From assembly GCF_014863585.1 (NCBI RefSeq), contig NZ_CP062253.1, positions 832,501 to 896,500 of the forward strand: a stretch of 64,000 nt of DNA, written 5' to 3'. The notes under the pieces were generated by a model. That model was not told the DNA's origin and did no database searches. It worked only from the letters and a program-made list of their open reading frames with translations. The position numbers were made by a program, and so were the translations under genes. Positions 20,429 through 28,516 of the stretch are shown one piece after another (the stretch's first letter is position 1; every line of letters starts with the position of its first letter). Source of the DNA: Pseudomonas gozinkensis. Lineage in GTDB: Bacteria; Pseudomonadota; Gammaproteobacteria; Pseudomonadales; Pseudomonadaceae.

Positions 20429-22606
20429 ATGTCACTGCATCCGCAGTTTCTATTTGATCAAGGCCTCAAGGACATCGACCACGGCGGTTTTTTCGCCGTG
20501 ACCGATGCCAGTGGCGAGGTTGCGATTTCCAGCGACAAGCAGTTGCAGGATCAGGTCGCCGCGACGCTCTATCAGGCCGAGCACGGCGACGATGTCGAAC
20601 TGCGTTTTGCCCATGACGGGCTGATGCGTTTGCATGATGCGTCGAATGGCGGTTTCCACGAGCTCGCGGACCGTTACTGGACGCCGCACGGCTCCGGACG
20701 TTGCCGCACGCTGGCGCTGCAACTGGATGCGCTGGCGTCACTGATTGCCTATCAGCGCCGGGTGCCGCAGGACGCGGCGAGCAACGCCGCGATCCACGGC
20801 CTGCTGGAAAAGGTCGAAGCACTCTACGCCCGTTCCACGGTCGCCGGCCTGTACAGCAGCGACTGGTCGACGCCCCTGGAGCTGGCGACTTCGATTGATC
20901 TCGACATCAGCGCCACAGCCTTGCTGGCGCGTATCGACAATCAGCCGTTGGGTCTTGACTTGGTCGGGCACTTGCAGATTCATGCAGAGAACCTGATCGG
21001 CCGGGTGGCCGGCAGCGACAGCCAATCCTGTGTCGATGTGGCGCTCACACGTTGCGGTGTGCGTGCGCAGGTCAGCCTGGTGCTGGCGCAACTGGCTGAT
21101 GCGCGCGATGACAATGCGTTGTCGAATCTGGCTCGTTCGTTCCTGCTGCAAACCCTGGCGCTGTTCCGCGATCCGGCGTACGGCGGGTACTGGGATCGGG
21201 TCGGGATCAACGGCAAAGTGCGTTGCGACTGGCACACCTCGTACAAGCATCACGAGTCGCCATTCCCGATCAAGACTGCCTACGACGTGGCGTTACTGTT
21301 GCAGGCGATTCAGGCGTTGCCGTCCGGCGCGAGCGAAGCCGACAGGGCTTCGGTGACAGCGGCGTTGCTGGAATTTCATGACGCCCGCAATGGCGGTTTG
21401 TTCATGGGCAAGGGCTATTTCTGGTCGACCCCGGATGACCCGACCGTGCCGTTCATTCGGCAGTTCTGGGCTCCACCGCGTCAGCCGGGGATTTTCAGTA
21501 TCGGCAACCTGACGTACCTGCCGCTGCACCTGAAAAGTCTGAAAACCCAGCTCGCCGCCGCCCACGCCTTGCAGTCCATCGAGCCAGCCGCTGTCGTTAC
21601 TCATCACGACGATGCAGCGTTGGTCAACCGTGAGCTGCAAGTGATCGATGGCGGTGGTGATGTGCAACGCATTCACCCGAATGGTGTGCCGACCATCAAT
21701 GTCGATCTGCAGCGTTATCTGGCATGGCTGGCCAAGGCCCGGGCATCGAACGAAACGCCTTACGGGCTGACCGCCGAAACCGCGCCGCTGGGTTTTCGCG
21801 CCGACAAGACCTGGCAGGTGTTCTCCGGGCTGCACGTGATCTCGGACTTGCACGCACTGGGCCTGCAAATCGAAAACAAGGCCAGCCTGATCGACTGCAT
21901 CAGGGCCTCGCAAAACACCGACGGCGGATTCGCCGAGCAACCGGGGCATCTGAGCGACGTGTTCGCGACCTACTGCGCGGTGCTGTCGCTGCGAGTGTTG
22001 GGCGCGCTGCCGAACGATATCGGCGGTTGCGTGCGTTACCTGCAAGCGTGTCAGAACCCCGATGGCGGATTTGGCGATGTGCCGGGTTTCGGCTCGGATA
22101 TCTGGCACACCAATCTGGCGGTGTTGTCGCTGCATGCGCTTGAAGCCAAGGCGCCGGACGAGCAGGGCGTGATGGCGTTTGCCTTGCGCTGCCGCTCCGC
22201 CGACGGCGGTTTCGCCAACAAGCCGGGTTATCCGCCGGACGCGTTTTCGGTGTACCGCGTGATGTCCACGCTGTTCATTCTCAACCGCCGCATCGTTGAT
22301 GCCGAACAGACCGTCGCCTGGCTGCAGAGCCTGCAACTGGCCAACGGCTCGTTCCATTACCGGCCGGGCAAAGCGGTCAGCCTGGTGGGTACTTACATGG
22401 CTATCGCGGCAATGTTTCTGCTCGACGCACAGCCGACGTATTTGCAGGAATCGAAAGACTGGATCGCTTCCCATCAGAAGCAGGACGGAGGTTTCGGCCC
22501 ACTCAATGCGACCTCGGCGACCACCGACGAAAGCTTCGTCTGCATCCAGACATTGCTGATCCTCGAACAAGGGCTGTCGCCATACTGGGTGGCGTTGTTG
22601 AACTGA
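20429..22606 (+). CDS. Two-toroid protein with prenyltransferase/squalene-cyclase-type repeats
   Basis: This 725-aa protein appears to be a fusion. Residues about 1-390 look like an alpha/alpha toroid (NGGFHELADRYWTP, GGYWDRVG, NGGLFMGKGYFWS), loosely recalling the N-acylglucosamine 2-epimerase and six-hairpin glycosidase folds; that link is weak. Residues about 440-725 contain at least five repeats of the prenyltransferase beta-subunit/squalene-cyclase type (DGGFAEQPG, DGGFGDVPG, DGGFANKPG, NGSFHYRPG, DGGFGPLN). The squalene-hopene acid motif DxDD and the farnesyltransferase zinc motif DxC are not visible, so ordinary cyclase or protein-prenylation activity cannot be claimed. No signal peptide is seen. 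It lies 22 bp after the glycosyltransferase and before rmlB. A role on a lipid-linked or glycosylated intermediate is a guess. Confidence 0.6.
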   Translation: MSLHPQFLFDQGLKDIDHGGFFAVTDASGEVAISSDKQLQDQVAATLYQAEHGDDVELRFAHDGLMRLHDASNGGFHELADRYWTPHGSGRCRTLALQLDALASLIAYQRRVPQDAASNAAIHGLLEKVEALYARSTVAGLYSSDWSTPLELATSIDLDISATALLARIDNQPLGLDLVGHLQIHAENLIGRVAGSDSQSCVDVALTRCGVRAQVSLVLAQLADARDDNALSNLARSFLLQTLALFRDPAYGGYWDRVGINGKVRCDWHTSYKHHESPFPIKTAYDVALLLQAIQALPSGASEADRASVTAALLEFHDARNGGLFMGKGYFWSTPDDPTVPFIRQFWAPPRQPGIFSIGNLTYLPLHLKSLKTQLAAAHALQSIEPAAVVTHHDDAALVNRELQVIDGGGDVQRIHPNGVPTINVDLQRYLAWLAKARASNETPYGLTAETAPLGFRADKTWQVFSGLHVISDLHALGLQIENKASLIDCIRASQNTDGGFAEQPGHLSDVFATYCAVLSLRVLGALPNDIGGCVRYLQACQNPDGGFGDVPGFGSDIWHTNLAVLSLHALEAKAPDEQGVMAFALRCRSADGGFANKPGYPPDAFSVYRVMSTLFILNRRIVDAEQTVAWLQSLQLANGSFHYRPGKAVSLVGTYMAIAAMFLLDAQPTYLQESKDWIASHQKQDGGFGPLNATSATTDESFVCIQTLLILEQGLSPYWVALLN

Positions 22607-22660
22607 CCTGTACACAGCATCGAAGGACGTTAAATCATCATTTTGCCAGGGGAGGCGCTG

Positions 22661-23743
22661 ATGAAAATTTTAGTGACAGGGGGCGCGGGCTTCATCGGTT
22701 CGGCCGTGGTGCGGTTTCTGATTGAAGAGACCGAATGTGAAGTGATCAACGTCGACAAACTGACCTACGCCGGCAACCTTGAATCGCTGGCCGATGTGTC
22801 CGACTCGCCGCGTTACCGGTTCTGCCAGGTCGACATCTGCGACAAGCCGGCGCTGGACGAACTGTTCGCGCGCCTGCAACCGGATGCGGTGATGCACCTG
22901 GCCGCCGAGTCCCATGTCGACCGCTCGATCGATGGCCCGCAGGCCTTCATCGAAACCAACATCGTCGGCACTTACACCATGCTCGAAGCGGCACGTGGTT
23001 ACTGGAACCGACTGGACGCGGCGCGTCAGGCGGCGTTCCGTTTCCATCACATTTCCACCGACGAAGTGTATGGCGACCTGGAGCCTGAAGATCCGGCGTT
23101 CACCGAGCGCACGCCGTATGCGCCAAGTTCGCCGTATTCGGCGACCAAGGCCGGTTCCGATCATCTGGTTCGCGCCTGGCATCGCACCTTCGGCCTGCCG
23201 GTGGTGATGAGCAATTGCTCGAACAATTACGGGCCGTACCACTTCCCGGAAAAACTGATTCCCCACGTCATTCTCAATGCGCTGCAAGGCAAGCCGCTGC
23301 CGGTGTACGGCGATGGCGCGCAGATTCGCGACTGGTTGTTTGTCGAGGATCACGCCCGTGCGCTGTATGCGGTGGTCACGCGCGGTGAGGTCGGGCAGAC
23401 CTACAACATCGGCGGCCACAACGAGAAGACCAACCTGGAAGTGGTGCACACCCTGTGCGACCTGCTCGAGGCGCGCGGTGCGGAAAAACCGGCAGGCGTC
23501 GCGCACTTCCGCGATCTGATCACCTTCGTCAAGGATCGTCCGGGCCACGACAAACGCTACGCCGTCGATGCCGGAAAAATCCACGCGACGCTGGGCTGGA
23601 CGCCGCAGGAAACTTTCGAAAGCGGCATGCAGAAAACCGTCGACTGGTATCTGGATAACCGCGCCTGGTGGGTGCGGGTGATGTCCGGTGCCTACGCGCT
23701 GGAGCGCCTCGGCGAGCAACGCGACGAAGCCCTCGTGGCCTGA
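22661..23743 (+). CDS. rfbB: dTDP-glucose 4,6-dehydratase
   Basis: RmlB/RfbB converts dTDP-glucose to dTDP-4-keto-6-deoxyglucose with bound NAD+. The 360-aa product has the Rossmann motif GGAGFIGS, the dehydratase signature STDEVYGDL with the Asp-Glu pair, and [11 protein letters not shown] with the catalytic Tyr and Lys. The start is the ATG with GGGGAGG upstream, giving [13 protein letters not shown]. It sits next to rmlA but without rmlC or rmlD, so the 4-keto intermediate must go to another use, or to rmlCD elsewhere in the genome. Confidence 0.95.
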   Translation: MKILVTGGAGFIGSAVVRFLIEETECEVINVDKLTYAGNLESLADVSDSPRYRFCQVDICDKPALDELFARLQPDAVMHLAAESHVDRSIDGPQAFIETNIVGTYTMLEAARGYWNRLDAARQAAFRFHHISTDEVYGDLEPEDPAFTERTPYAPSSPYSATKAGSDHLVRAWHRTFGLPVVMSNCSNNYGPYHFPEKLIPHVILNALQGKPLPVYGDGAQIRDWLFVEDHARALYAVVTRGEVGQTYNIGGHNEKTNLEVVHTLCDLLEARGAEKPAGVAHFRDLITFVKDRPGHDKRYAVDAGKIHATLGWTPQETFESGMQKTVDWYLDNRAWWVRVMSGAYALERLGEQRDEALVA

Positions 23744-23785
23744 ACATTCAGTCATTCAACTCTCACTGCTTGAAAGGAAAAAAGC

Positions 23786-24709
23786 ATGGCCAAGTACAAA
23801 GGAATTCTGCTGGCGGGCGGCGCCGGTTCGCGTCTGCACCCGATCACCCTGGGCGTCTCGAAACAGTCGCTGCCGGTGTATGACAAACCGATGATCTACT
23901 ACCCGCTGTCGGTGCTGATGCTGGCGGAAATCCGCGAGATCCTGATCATCTCCACCCCGGAAGATCTGCCGGGCTTCCAGCGTATGCTTGGCGACGGCAG
24001 CCAGTTGGGCCTGAAGCTGAGTTACGCGGTACAGCCAAGCCCGGACGGCCTCGCCCAGGCGTTCATCATCGGTCGCGAGTTCGTCGGTGCAGACAACGTC
24101 TGCCTGGTGCTGGGCGACAACATTTTCTACGGCGCCGGTTTCGGTGAAACCCTGCTGCAAGCGGCGGCGCGTGATGAAGGCGCGACAGTGTTCGGCTACT
24201 ACGTGTCCGATCCCGAGCGCTTTGGCGTGGTGGAATTCGATGCTGCCGGCAAGGCCCTGAGCATCTGCGAAAAACCGAGCGATCCGAAGTCGAACTACGC
24301 CGTCACCGGCCTGTATTTCTACGACAACGAAGTGCTGCAGATTGCCGCCGACATCAAGCCGTCGCCGCGCGGCGAGCTGGAGATCACCGACGTCAACAAC
24401 GTCTATCTGCAACGCGGAAAACTGAACGTGTCGGTGATGGGTCGTGGCATGGCGTGGCTGGATACCGGCACCCACGACGCGTTGATGGAAGCCGGCAATT
24501 TCGTGCAGGCCATCGAGAAACGCCAGGGCCTGAAAATCGCCTGCCTCGAAGAGATCGCCTACAACAAGGGCTGGATCGACGACGCGCAATTGCTGGTGCA
24601 CGCAGGCAGCATGAGCAAGACCGGTTACGGTCAATATCTGGCCCGTTTGATCAACGATGATGTGGTGGTGTCGATGGACGGGCAGCGCCCGTTGAAAGGC
24701 GCTGCCTGA
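23786..24709 (+). CDS. rfbA: Glucose-1-phosphate thymidylyltransferase
   Basis: RmlA/RfbA makes dTDP-glucose from dTTP and glucose-1-phosphate, the first step of dTDP-deoxysugar synthesis. The 307-aa product carries the nucleotide-binding motif [14 protein letters not shown], the [19 protein letters not shown] segment, and the catalytic VLGDNIFYG region. It is 42 bp after rmlB and is the last gene of the operon. An inverted pair of REP elements follows, which may stabilise the mRNA end. Confidence 0.95.
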   Translation: MAKYKGILLAGGAGSRLHPITLGVSKQSLPVYDKPMIYYPLSVLMLAEIREILIISTPEDLPGFQRMLGDGSQLGLKLSYAVQPSPDGLAQAFIIGREFVGADNVCLVLGDNIFYGAGFGETLLQAAARDEGATVFGYYVSDPERFGVVEFDAAGKALSICEKPSDPKSNYAVTGLYFYDNEVLQIAADIKPSPRGELEITDVNNVYLQRGKLNVSVMGRGMAWLDTGTHDALMEAGNFVQAIEKRQGLKIACLEEIAYNKGWIDDAQLLVHAGSMSKTGYGQYLARLINDDVVVSMDGQRPLKGAA

Positions 24710-24723
24710 CCGTTTCGAGATCT

Positions 24724-24815
24724 TGTGGGAGCGAGCTTGCTCGCGAAAGGGATTCATCAGTCAACTATGTTGTTGAACGTAAGGGCCCCTTCGCGAGCAA
24801 GCTCGCTCCCACAGG
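24724..24815. repeat. Inverted pair of Pseudomonas REP elements
   Basis: TGTGGGAGCGAGCTTGCTCG starts at 24724 and its reverse complement ends at 24814, with about 37 bases between the two copies. Each copy is itself palindromic (GAGCGAGCTTGCTCGC). Such pairs lie between convergent genes here, rmlA and the luciferase-like gene, and can act as mRNA stabilisers or weak terminators. Similar pairs occur at 37265 and 55496. Confidence 0.9.
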
Positions 24816-24816
24816 T

Positions 24817-25962
24817 TCAGTGGCCGGTCACGCTATCGTGTCGTCGGGCCTTCACATCGGAGCGCGGATCGGCAGGTGGCGTTTGCAAGTCGTGCAAACG
24901 GGTCAGGCGATTGGCGTGAGTCGGCGCTTCGGCCGCCAGCGGCGAGCGGCGTTTGCGGGTTTCTTCACGCAGCACCGGCAACACTTCCTTGCCGAACATG
25001 TCGAGTTGTTCCAGCACGGTTTTCAGCGGAATGCCGCCATGGTCGAACAGGAACAGCTGGCGCTGATAGTCGCCGAAGTACTCGCGGAAGGTCAGGGTCT
25101 TGTCGATGATTTCCTGAGGGCTGCCGACGGCCAGCGGGGTCATTTCCATGAACTCTTCCAGGGACGGGCCATGGCCATACACCGGGGCGTTGTCGAAGTA
25201 GGGACGGAATTCACGGCGCGCATCCTGCGAGTTGCGACGCATGAAAATGTGCCCGCCGAGACCGACGATCGCCTGCTCCGGTGTGCCGTGACCGTAATGG
25301 GCAAACCGCGCGCGGTAGAACTCGACCAGCGCCATGAAGTGCTCACGGGGCCAGAGGATGTGGCTGGCAAAAAAGCCGTCGCCGTAATACGCGGCCTGCT
25401 CGGCGATTTCCGGGGTGCGGATCGAGCCGTGCCAGACGAAGGGCGGCAGGTCATCGAGGGGCCTCGGGATCGAGGTGAAGTTTTTCAGCGGCGTGCGAAA
25501 GCGTCCGCTCCAGTTGAGGTCTTCTTCGCGCCAGAGCCGGTGCAGCAGGCGATAGTTTTCCATCGCCAGGGGCAGACCGTCGGCGATGCTCTTGCCGAAC
25601 CAGGGATAGACCGGCGCGGTGTTGCCCCGGCCGAGCATCAGGTCCATGCGGCCGCCGCAGAGGTTCTGCAGCAGCGAATATTCTTCGGCCAGGCGCACCG
25701 GATCATTGGTGCTGATCAGGGTGGTGGACGTCGAGAGAATGATGCGTTCGGTCTTGGCTGCGATGTAGGCCAGCAGCGTGGTGGGAGAGGAGGTGATGAA
25801 CGGAGGATTGTGGTGCTCGCCGGTGGCGAACACATCCAGTCCGATGTCTTCGGCCTTCTGCGCAATTTGCAGGGTGGCCTGGATGCGCTCGGATTCGCTG
25901 GGGGTACGGGCGTTGGTCGGGTCTTGTGTGACGTCGCCAACGGTGTAGATCCCGAATTGCAT
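24817..25962 (-). CDS. Luciferase-like FMN-dependent monooxygenase
   Basis: This 381-aa protein belongs to the bacterial luciferase-like (LLM) flavin oxidoreductases, which use reduced FMN and oxygen to oxidise small organic substrates. Family signatures are AEDIGLDVFATGEHH, SSPTTLLAYIAAKTERI, and the GGRMDLMLGRGN segment. The start chosen is the ATG giving MQFGIYTVGDVTQDPTN, preceded by AAGGAGG. It is divergent from the next gene and shares its operator-promoter with it. The reduced flavin could come from the reductase at 35667. Substrate unknown; a Baeyer-Villiger-like or hydroxylating step in the accessory pathway is possible. Confidence 0.88.
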   Translation of the reverse strand: MQFGIYTVGDVTQDPTNARTPSESERIQATLQIAQKAEDIGLDVFATGEHHNPPFITSSPTTLLAYIAAKTERIILSTSTTLISTNDPVRLAEEYSLLQNLCGGRMDLMLGRGNTAPVYPWFGKSIADGLPLAMENYRLLHRLWREEDLNWSGRFRTPLKNFTSIPRPLDDLPPFVWHGSIRTPEIAEQAAYYGDGFFASHILWPREHFMALVEFYRARFAHYGHGTPEQAIVGLGGHIFMRRNSQDARREFRPYFDNAPVYGHGPSLEEFMEMTPLAVGSPQEIIDKTLTFREYFGDYQRQLFLFDHGGIPLKTVLEQLDMFGKEVLPVLREETRKRRSPLAAEAPTHANRLTRLHDLQTPPADPRSDVKARRHDSVTGH

Positions 25963-26030
25963 AAAGCCTCCTTGCCTTGGGTAAAGGTGTGTTTGAAACC
26001 CTTGCCGCGAAGAATGAATCATCGCGGCAC

Positions 26031-26063
26031 TTGAAATGTACGCCTGTACACGTACAATCGCAA
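26031..26063. promoter_or_regulatory. Divergent promoters sharing one 18-bp operator (site 2)
   Basis: The operator GTACGCCTGTACACGTAC (26038-26055) lies under two overlapping promoters. Rightward: TTGAAA (26031-26036), 16 bp, TACAAT (26053-26058), toward the dehydrogenase at 26118. Leftward on the minus strand: TTGCGA (26063-26058), 17 bp, TACATT (26040-26035), toward the monooxygenase ending at 24817. One bound repressor could shut both units. Confidence 0.7.
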
Positions 26064-26117
26064 TTCTGGATCATCGTCCAAACGGATTTGAAGACCTCAT
26101 CGAGAGAGGAGCGCGAC

Positions 26118-26993
26118 ATGGAACTGGGATTTATCGGTCTGGGCACGATGGGCGCACCGATTGTGCTGAACCTGCTGAAAGCCGGGCATCGGGTCCGCGT
26201 GTGGAATCGTTCGTCGGCACCGCTGGAAGCACTGGCCAAGGCCGGCGCCGAACCAGTCGAGACACCGGCACTGGCGGCGCAGGCCGAGGTGCTGATTTCG
26301 ATGCTCGGCGATGACACGGCAATCCGCTCGGTGTTCTTCGACGCCAAGGCGCTGGACGGTCTGCAGGCCGGCAGCGTTCACGTCAACATGTCCACGGTGT
26401 CCGTGGCGCTGGCCAGGGAACTGGCGGCTGTGCATGAAGCATGCGGCGTCGGTTACGTGTCGGCACCGGTGCTGGGGCGGGTCGATGTGGCGGCCGCCGG
26501 CAATCTGAACATTCTCGCCTCCGGGCCGGCCGAAGCACTGGCCCGGGTACAGCCGCTGTTCGACGTGCTGGGGCGCAAGACCTGGACGCTCGGCGACACG
26601 GCCGAGGTGGCCTGTGCTGCCAAACTGTCGGCCAACCTGATGATCGCCTCGGCAATCGAGTCCATGGCCGAAGCCTCGACCCTGGCCGGCGGTTACGGCA
26701 TCAGTCGTGAGGCGTTCATCGAGATGATCACCTCGACCCTGTTCGCCGTACCGGTCTATCAGGGCTACGGCAAGCTGATGGTCGATGAAACATTCGAGCC
26801 GGCCGGTTTCAAATTGTCGCTGGGTCTCAAGGATGTACGCCTGGCGCTGGAAGCCGGTGAAGCGGCGCAGGTGCCGCTTCCGTTTGCGAGCGTGTTGAAG
26901 GACAACCTGCTGGACGGCATGGCCCATGGTCAGGCCGATCAGGACTGGGCGTCACTGTCGAAAGTCAGTGACCGACGCGCCGGCGTGAACTAA
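26118..26993 (+). CDS. Beta-hydroxyacid dehydrogenase-like NAD(P)-dependent oxidoreductase
   Basis: This 291-aa enzyme is in the 3-hydroxyisobutyrate dehydrogenase superfamily but is clearly distinct from mmsB in the same window. It has the Rossmann motif IGLGTMGAPIVLNLLKAG, the substrate-binding region VSAPVLGRVDVAAAGNL (in place of SGG), and the catalytic lysine segment CAAKLSANLM. The altered SAPVLG motif resembles imine-reductase-like and other specialised members more than catabolic MmsB, so reduction of a ketone or imine is possible. Start: ATG after GAGAGGAG. Operator control links it to the accessory locus. Confidence 0.82.
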   Translation: MELGFIGLGTMGAPIVLNLLKAGHRVRVWNRSSAPLEALAKAGAEPVETPALAAQAEVLISMLGDDTAIRSVFFDAKALDGLQAGSVHVNMSTVSVALARELAAVHEACGVGYVSAPVLGRVDVAAAGNLNILASGPAEALARVQPLFDVLGRKTWTLGDTAEVACAAKLSANLMIASAIESMAEASTLAGGYGISREAFIEMITSTLFAVPVYQGYGKLMVDETFEPAGFKLSLGLKDVRLALEAGEAAQVPLPFASVLKDNLLDGMAHGQADQDWASLSKVSDRRAGVN

Positions 26994-27010
26994 TCAAAAG
27001 ATTCAAGCAG

Positions 27011-27032
27011 CGTAACTTGTGCGCAAGTTACG
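27011..27032. terminator. Hairpin after the oxidoreductase gene
   Basis: Arms CGTAACTTG and CAAGTTACG enclose the tetraloop TGCG. There is no T-run directly after it, so it is a weak intrinsic terminator at best, or a protein-binding dyad. It lies 18 bp after the stop of the dehydrogenase and 80 bp before the next operator-promoter. Confidence 0.45.
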
Positions 27033-27111
27033 TTGGCCTCTTGCACCTTGCGTTATTGTCGGACAGTGATTGCTCTTTTATTGGGAAATGAAAGAAATCT
27101 GATAATAGTGC

Positions 27112-27141
27112 TTGTAAAATGTACGACTGTAGACGTACATT
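27112..27141 (+). promoter_or_regulatory. Promoter with 18-bp operator (site 3) for oxygenase and efflux genes
   Basis: TTGTAA (27112-27117), an 18-bp spacer, and TACATT (27136-27141) form a promoter 83 bp upstream of the oxygenase. The operator GTACGACTGTAGACGTAC (27121-27138) fills the spacer. Symmetry extends outward to AAAATGTACG on the left and CGTACATTTT on the right, making this the most symmetrical copy. Confidence 0.7.
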
Positions 27142-27223
27142 TTTATCGGGGTTTAACAACAATAAAAAGTTCTGTCTGTTTTTTCGTCTGCTGATCGTAA
27201 ATAAATAATAGCTAGGAGCCGTT

Positions 27224-28381
27224 ATGAAAAATCTAATGCAATGGAACAGCCTTCCCTCCGAATCCAATGAATGGCTCGAGAAGGTGCGTGCACTGAATCC
27301 GCTGATTATTCAGCACCGCGATTACAGCGAGCAGACAAATGCGACGCACAAGGATGTGATGTCCCGATTCTTCAAGGATGGTTTTGGCCGCACCTCGGTG
27401 TCCAAGGCGTTCGGCGGGTCCCAGGTCGATATCCAGACCACCTCCGCCCTGCTGCTGGAATTCGCCCGGTTTGACGCCTCGCTGTCCTGGCAGCTGGCGG
27501 TGCAAGTGGCGATGGGGCGCCTGTCGGATTACCTGCCGGAAGCCACTTCCGAAGCGATCTACAACCACTGCGACGGTTTTGTGATCGGCGCCATCCACTC
27601 CGGCGGCGAAGCGCTGCCGATGGGCGACGAGTACCTGCTGAGCGGCAAATGGGCGTTCGCCAGTGGCTCGGCCCATGCCGACTGGCTGGTCTGCACCGCC
27701 ACCGTCAAAGGCACCGAAAACAACACCACTCCCGAAGTGCGGATGTTCTTCGTCCCGGCCAGCCAGTGCACCATCCTGCCGACCTGGGACACGCTGGGCA
27801 TGCGCGGCACCGGCAGCCATCACTTCCAGTGCTCCAATGTGATCGTCCACAAGTCCTTCTCGCTGGACGTCGAAACCCTCAAGCAATCTCCCGAAGCGCG
27901 CAGCTCCCGGGCCTACGCCACCGGTTACTACGAGTTCGGCACCCTGGCCGCGATGTCCACCGTGCTGGGCGTGGCCCGGGCGGCGGTCGATCATTTCCGC
28001 AATGACCGCGCCGTGAACACCGATCCGGGTCTTGAAGGGGTGATCTTCGAGAAGACCGGCCGCGCCATCTCCTCGGTACACACCGCACAACTGCTGCTGG
28101 AAGATGCGATCCACCAGGTCATCAACCGGGGTGAAACCATCGGCGAACCGGTCAGCGCCCGTGTCGGTCTGGCAGCCTCGGTGTTGACCGAAAACTCGGT
28201 CAATGCAGTCAACCAGATCTACTCCATGGCCGGTTCCAAAGCCGTCTACAAATCGCACTTCCTGGAGCGCTGCTTCCGCGATATCCACACTGGTTCGAAG
28301 CACTTCACCCTGTCGCCTTTGAACTTGCACGGTATCGGCAAGTACTACCTGGATAAAACCAACGTACTGGCCGCGGCTTAA
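27224..28381 (+). CDS. Flavin-dependent monooxygenase of the acyl-CoA dehydrogenase fold
   Basis: The 385-aa protein has the acyl-CoA dehydrogenase architecture: an N-terminal helical domain, a middle beta domain (SGKWAFASGSAHADWLVC and GMRGTGSHHFQCSNV), and a C-terminal helical domain. This is the layout of two-component group D monooxygenases (HpaB-, HsaA- and isobutylamine-N-hydroxylase-like), which hydroxylate phenols, amines or related groups using FADH2 or FMNH2 from a separate reductase. The WxF-ASG-HA motif fits monooxygenases better than true acyl-CoA dehydrogenases. A matching HpaC-like reductase is encoded at 35667-36176 under the same operator type. RBS TAGGAG precedes the ATG. 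Substrate unknown. Confidence 0.8.
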   Translation: MKNLMQWNSLPSESNEWLEKVRALNPLIIQHRDYSEQTNATHKDVMSRFFKDGFGRTSVSKAFGGSQVDIQTTSALLLEFARFDASLSWQLAVQVAMGRLSDYLPEATSEAIYNHCDGFVIGAIHSGGEALPMGDEYLLSGKWAFASGSAHADWLVCTATVKGTENNTTPEVRMFFVPASQCTILPTWDTLGMRGTGSHHFQCSNVIVHKSFSLDVETLKQSPEARSSRAYATGYYEFGTLAAMSTVLGVARAAVDHFRNDRAVNTDPGLEGVIFEKTGRAISSVHTAQLLLEDAIHQVINRGETIGEPVSARVGLAASVLTENSVNAVNQIYSMAGSKAVYKSHFLERCFRDIHTGSKHFTLSPLNLHGIGKYYLDKTNVLAAA

Positions 28382-28393
28382 CAGCGGATAAAT

Positions 28394-28448
28394 AAGGCGG
28401 GCGCGTCTACAAGTGAAAGTTCACAGGGATCGATAACGCGCCCGCCTT
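28394..28448 (+). terminator. Long-loop inverted repeat between oxygenase and pump genes
   Basis: Arms AAGGCGGGCGCGT and ACGCGCCCGCCTT pair perfectly over 13 bp around a 29-base loop. No strong T-tract follows (GAGTTGCACCTTTATTTTC). It could be a partial terminator that lowers pump expression relative to the oxygenase, since no other clear promoter is seen before 28517. Confidence 0.55.
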
Positions 28449-28516
28449 GAGTTGCACCTTTATTTTCTTAAAACTCAAACTTTTGTGCTCGCAGAAAAGA
28501 GTCAAGGGAGTGCCAC

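Noticed and set aside
24820..26034. Plus-strand frame of 404 codons over the luciferase-like gene
   Set aside because: The minus strand encodes a clear LLM monooxygenase with a good ribosome binding site. The plus frame has no motif.
27101..27106. GATAAT as a -10 element upstream of the oxygenase
   Set aside because: The nearest -35-like TTGGGA is only 14 bp away. TTGTAA-18-TACATT, which encloses the operator as at the other promoters, is a better fit.
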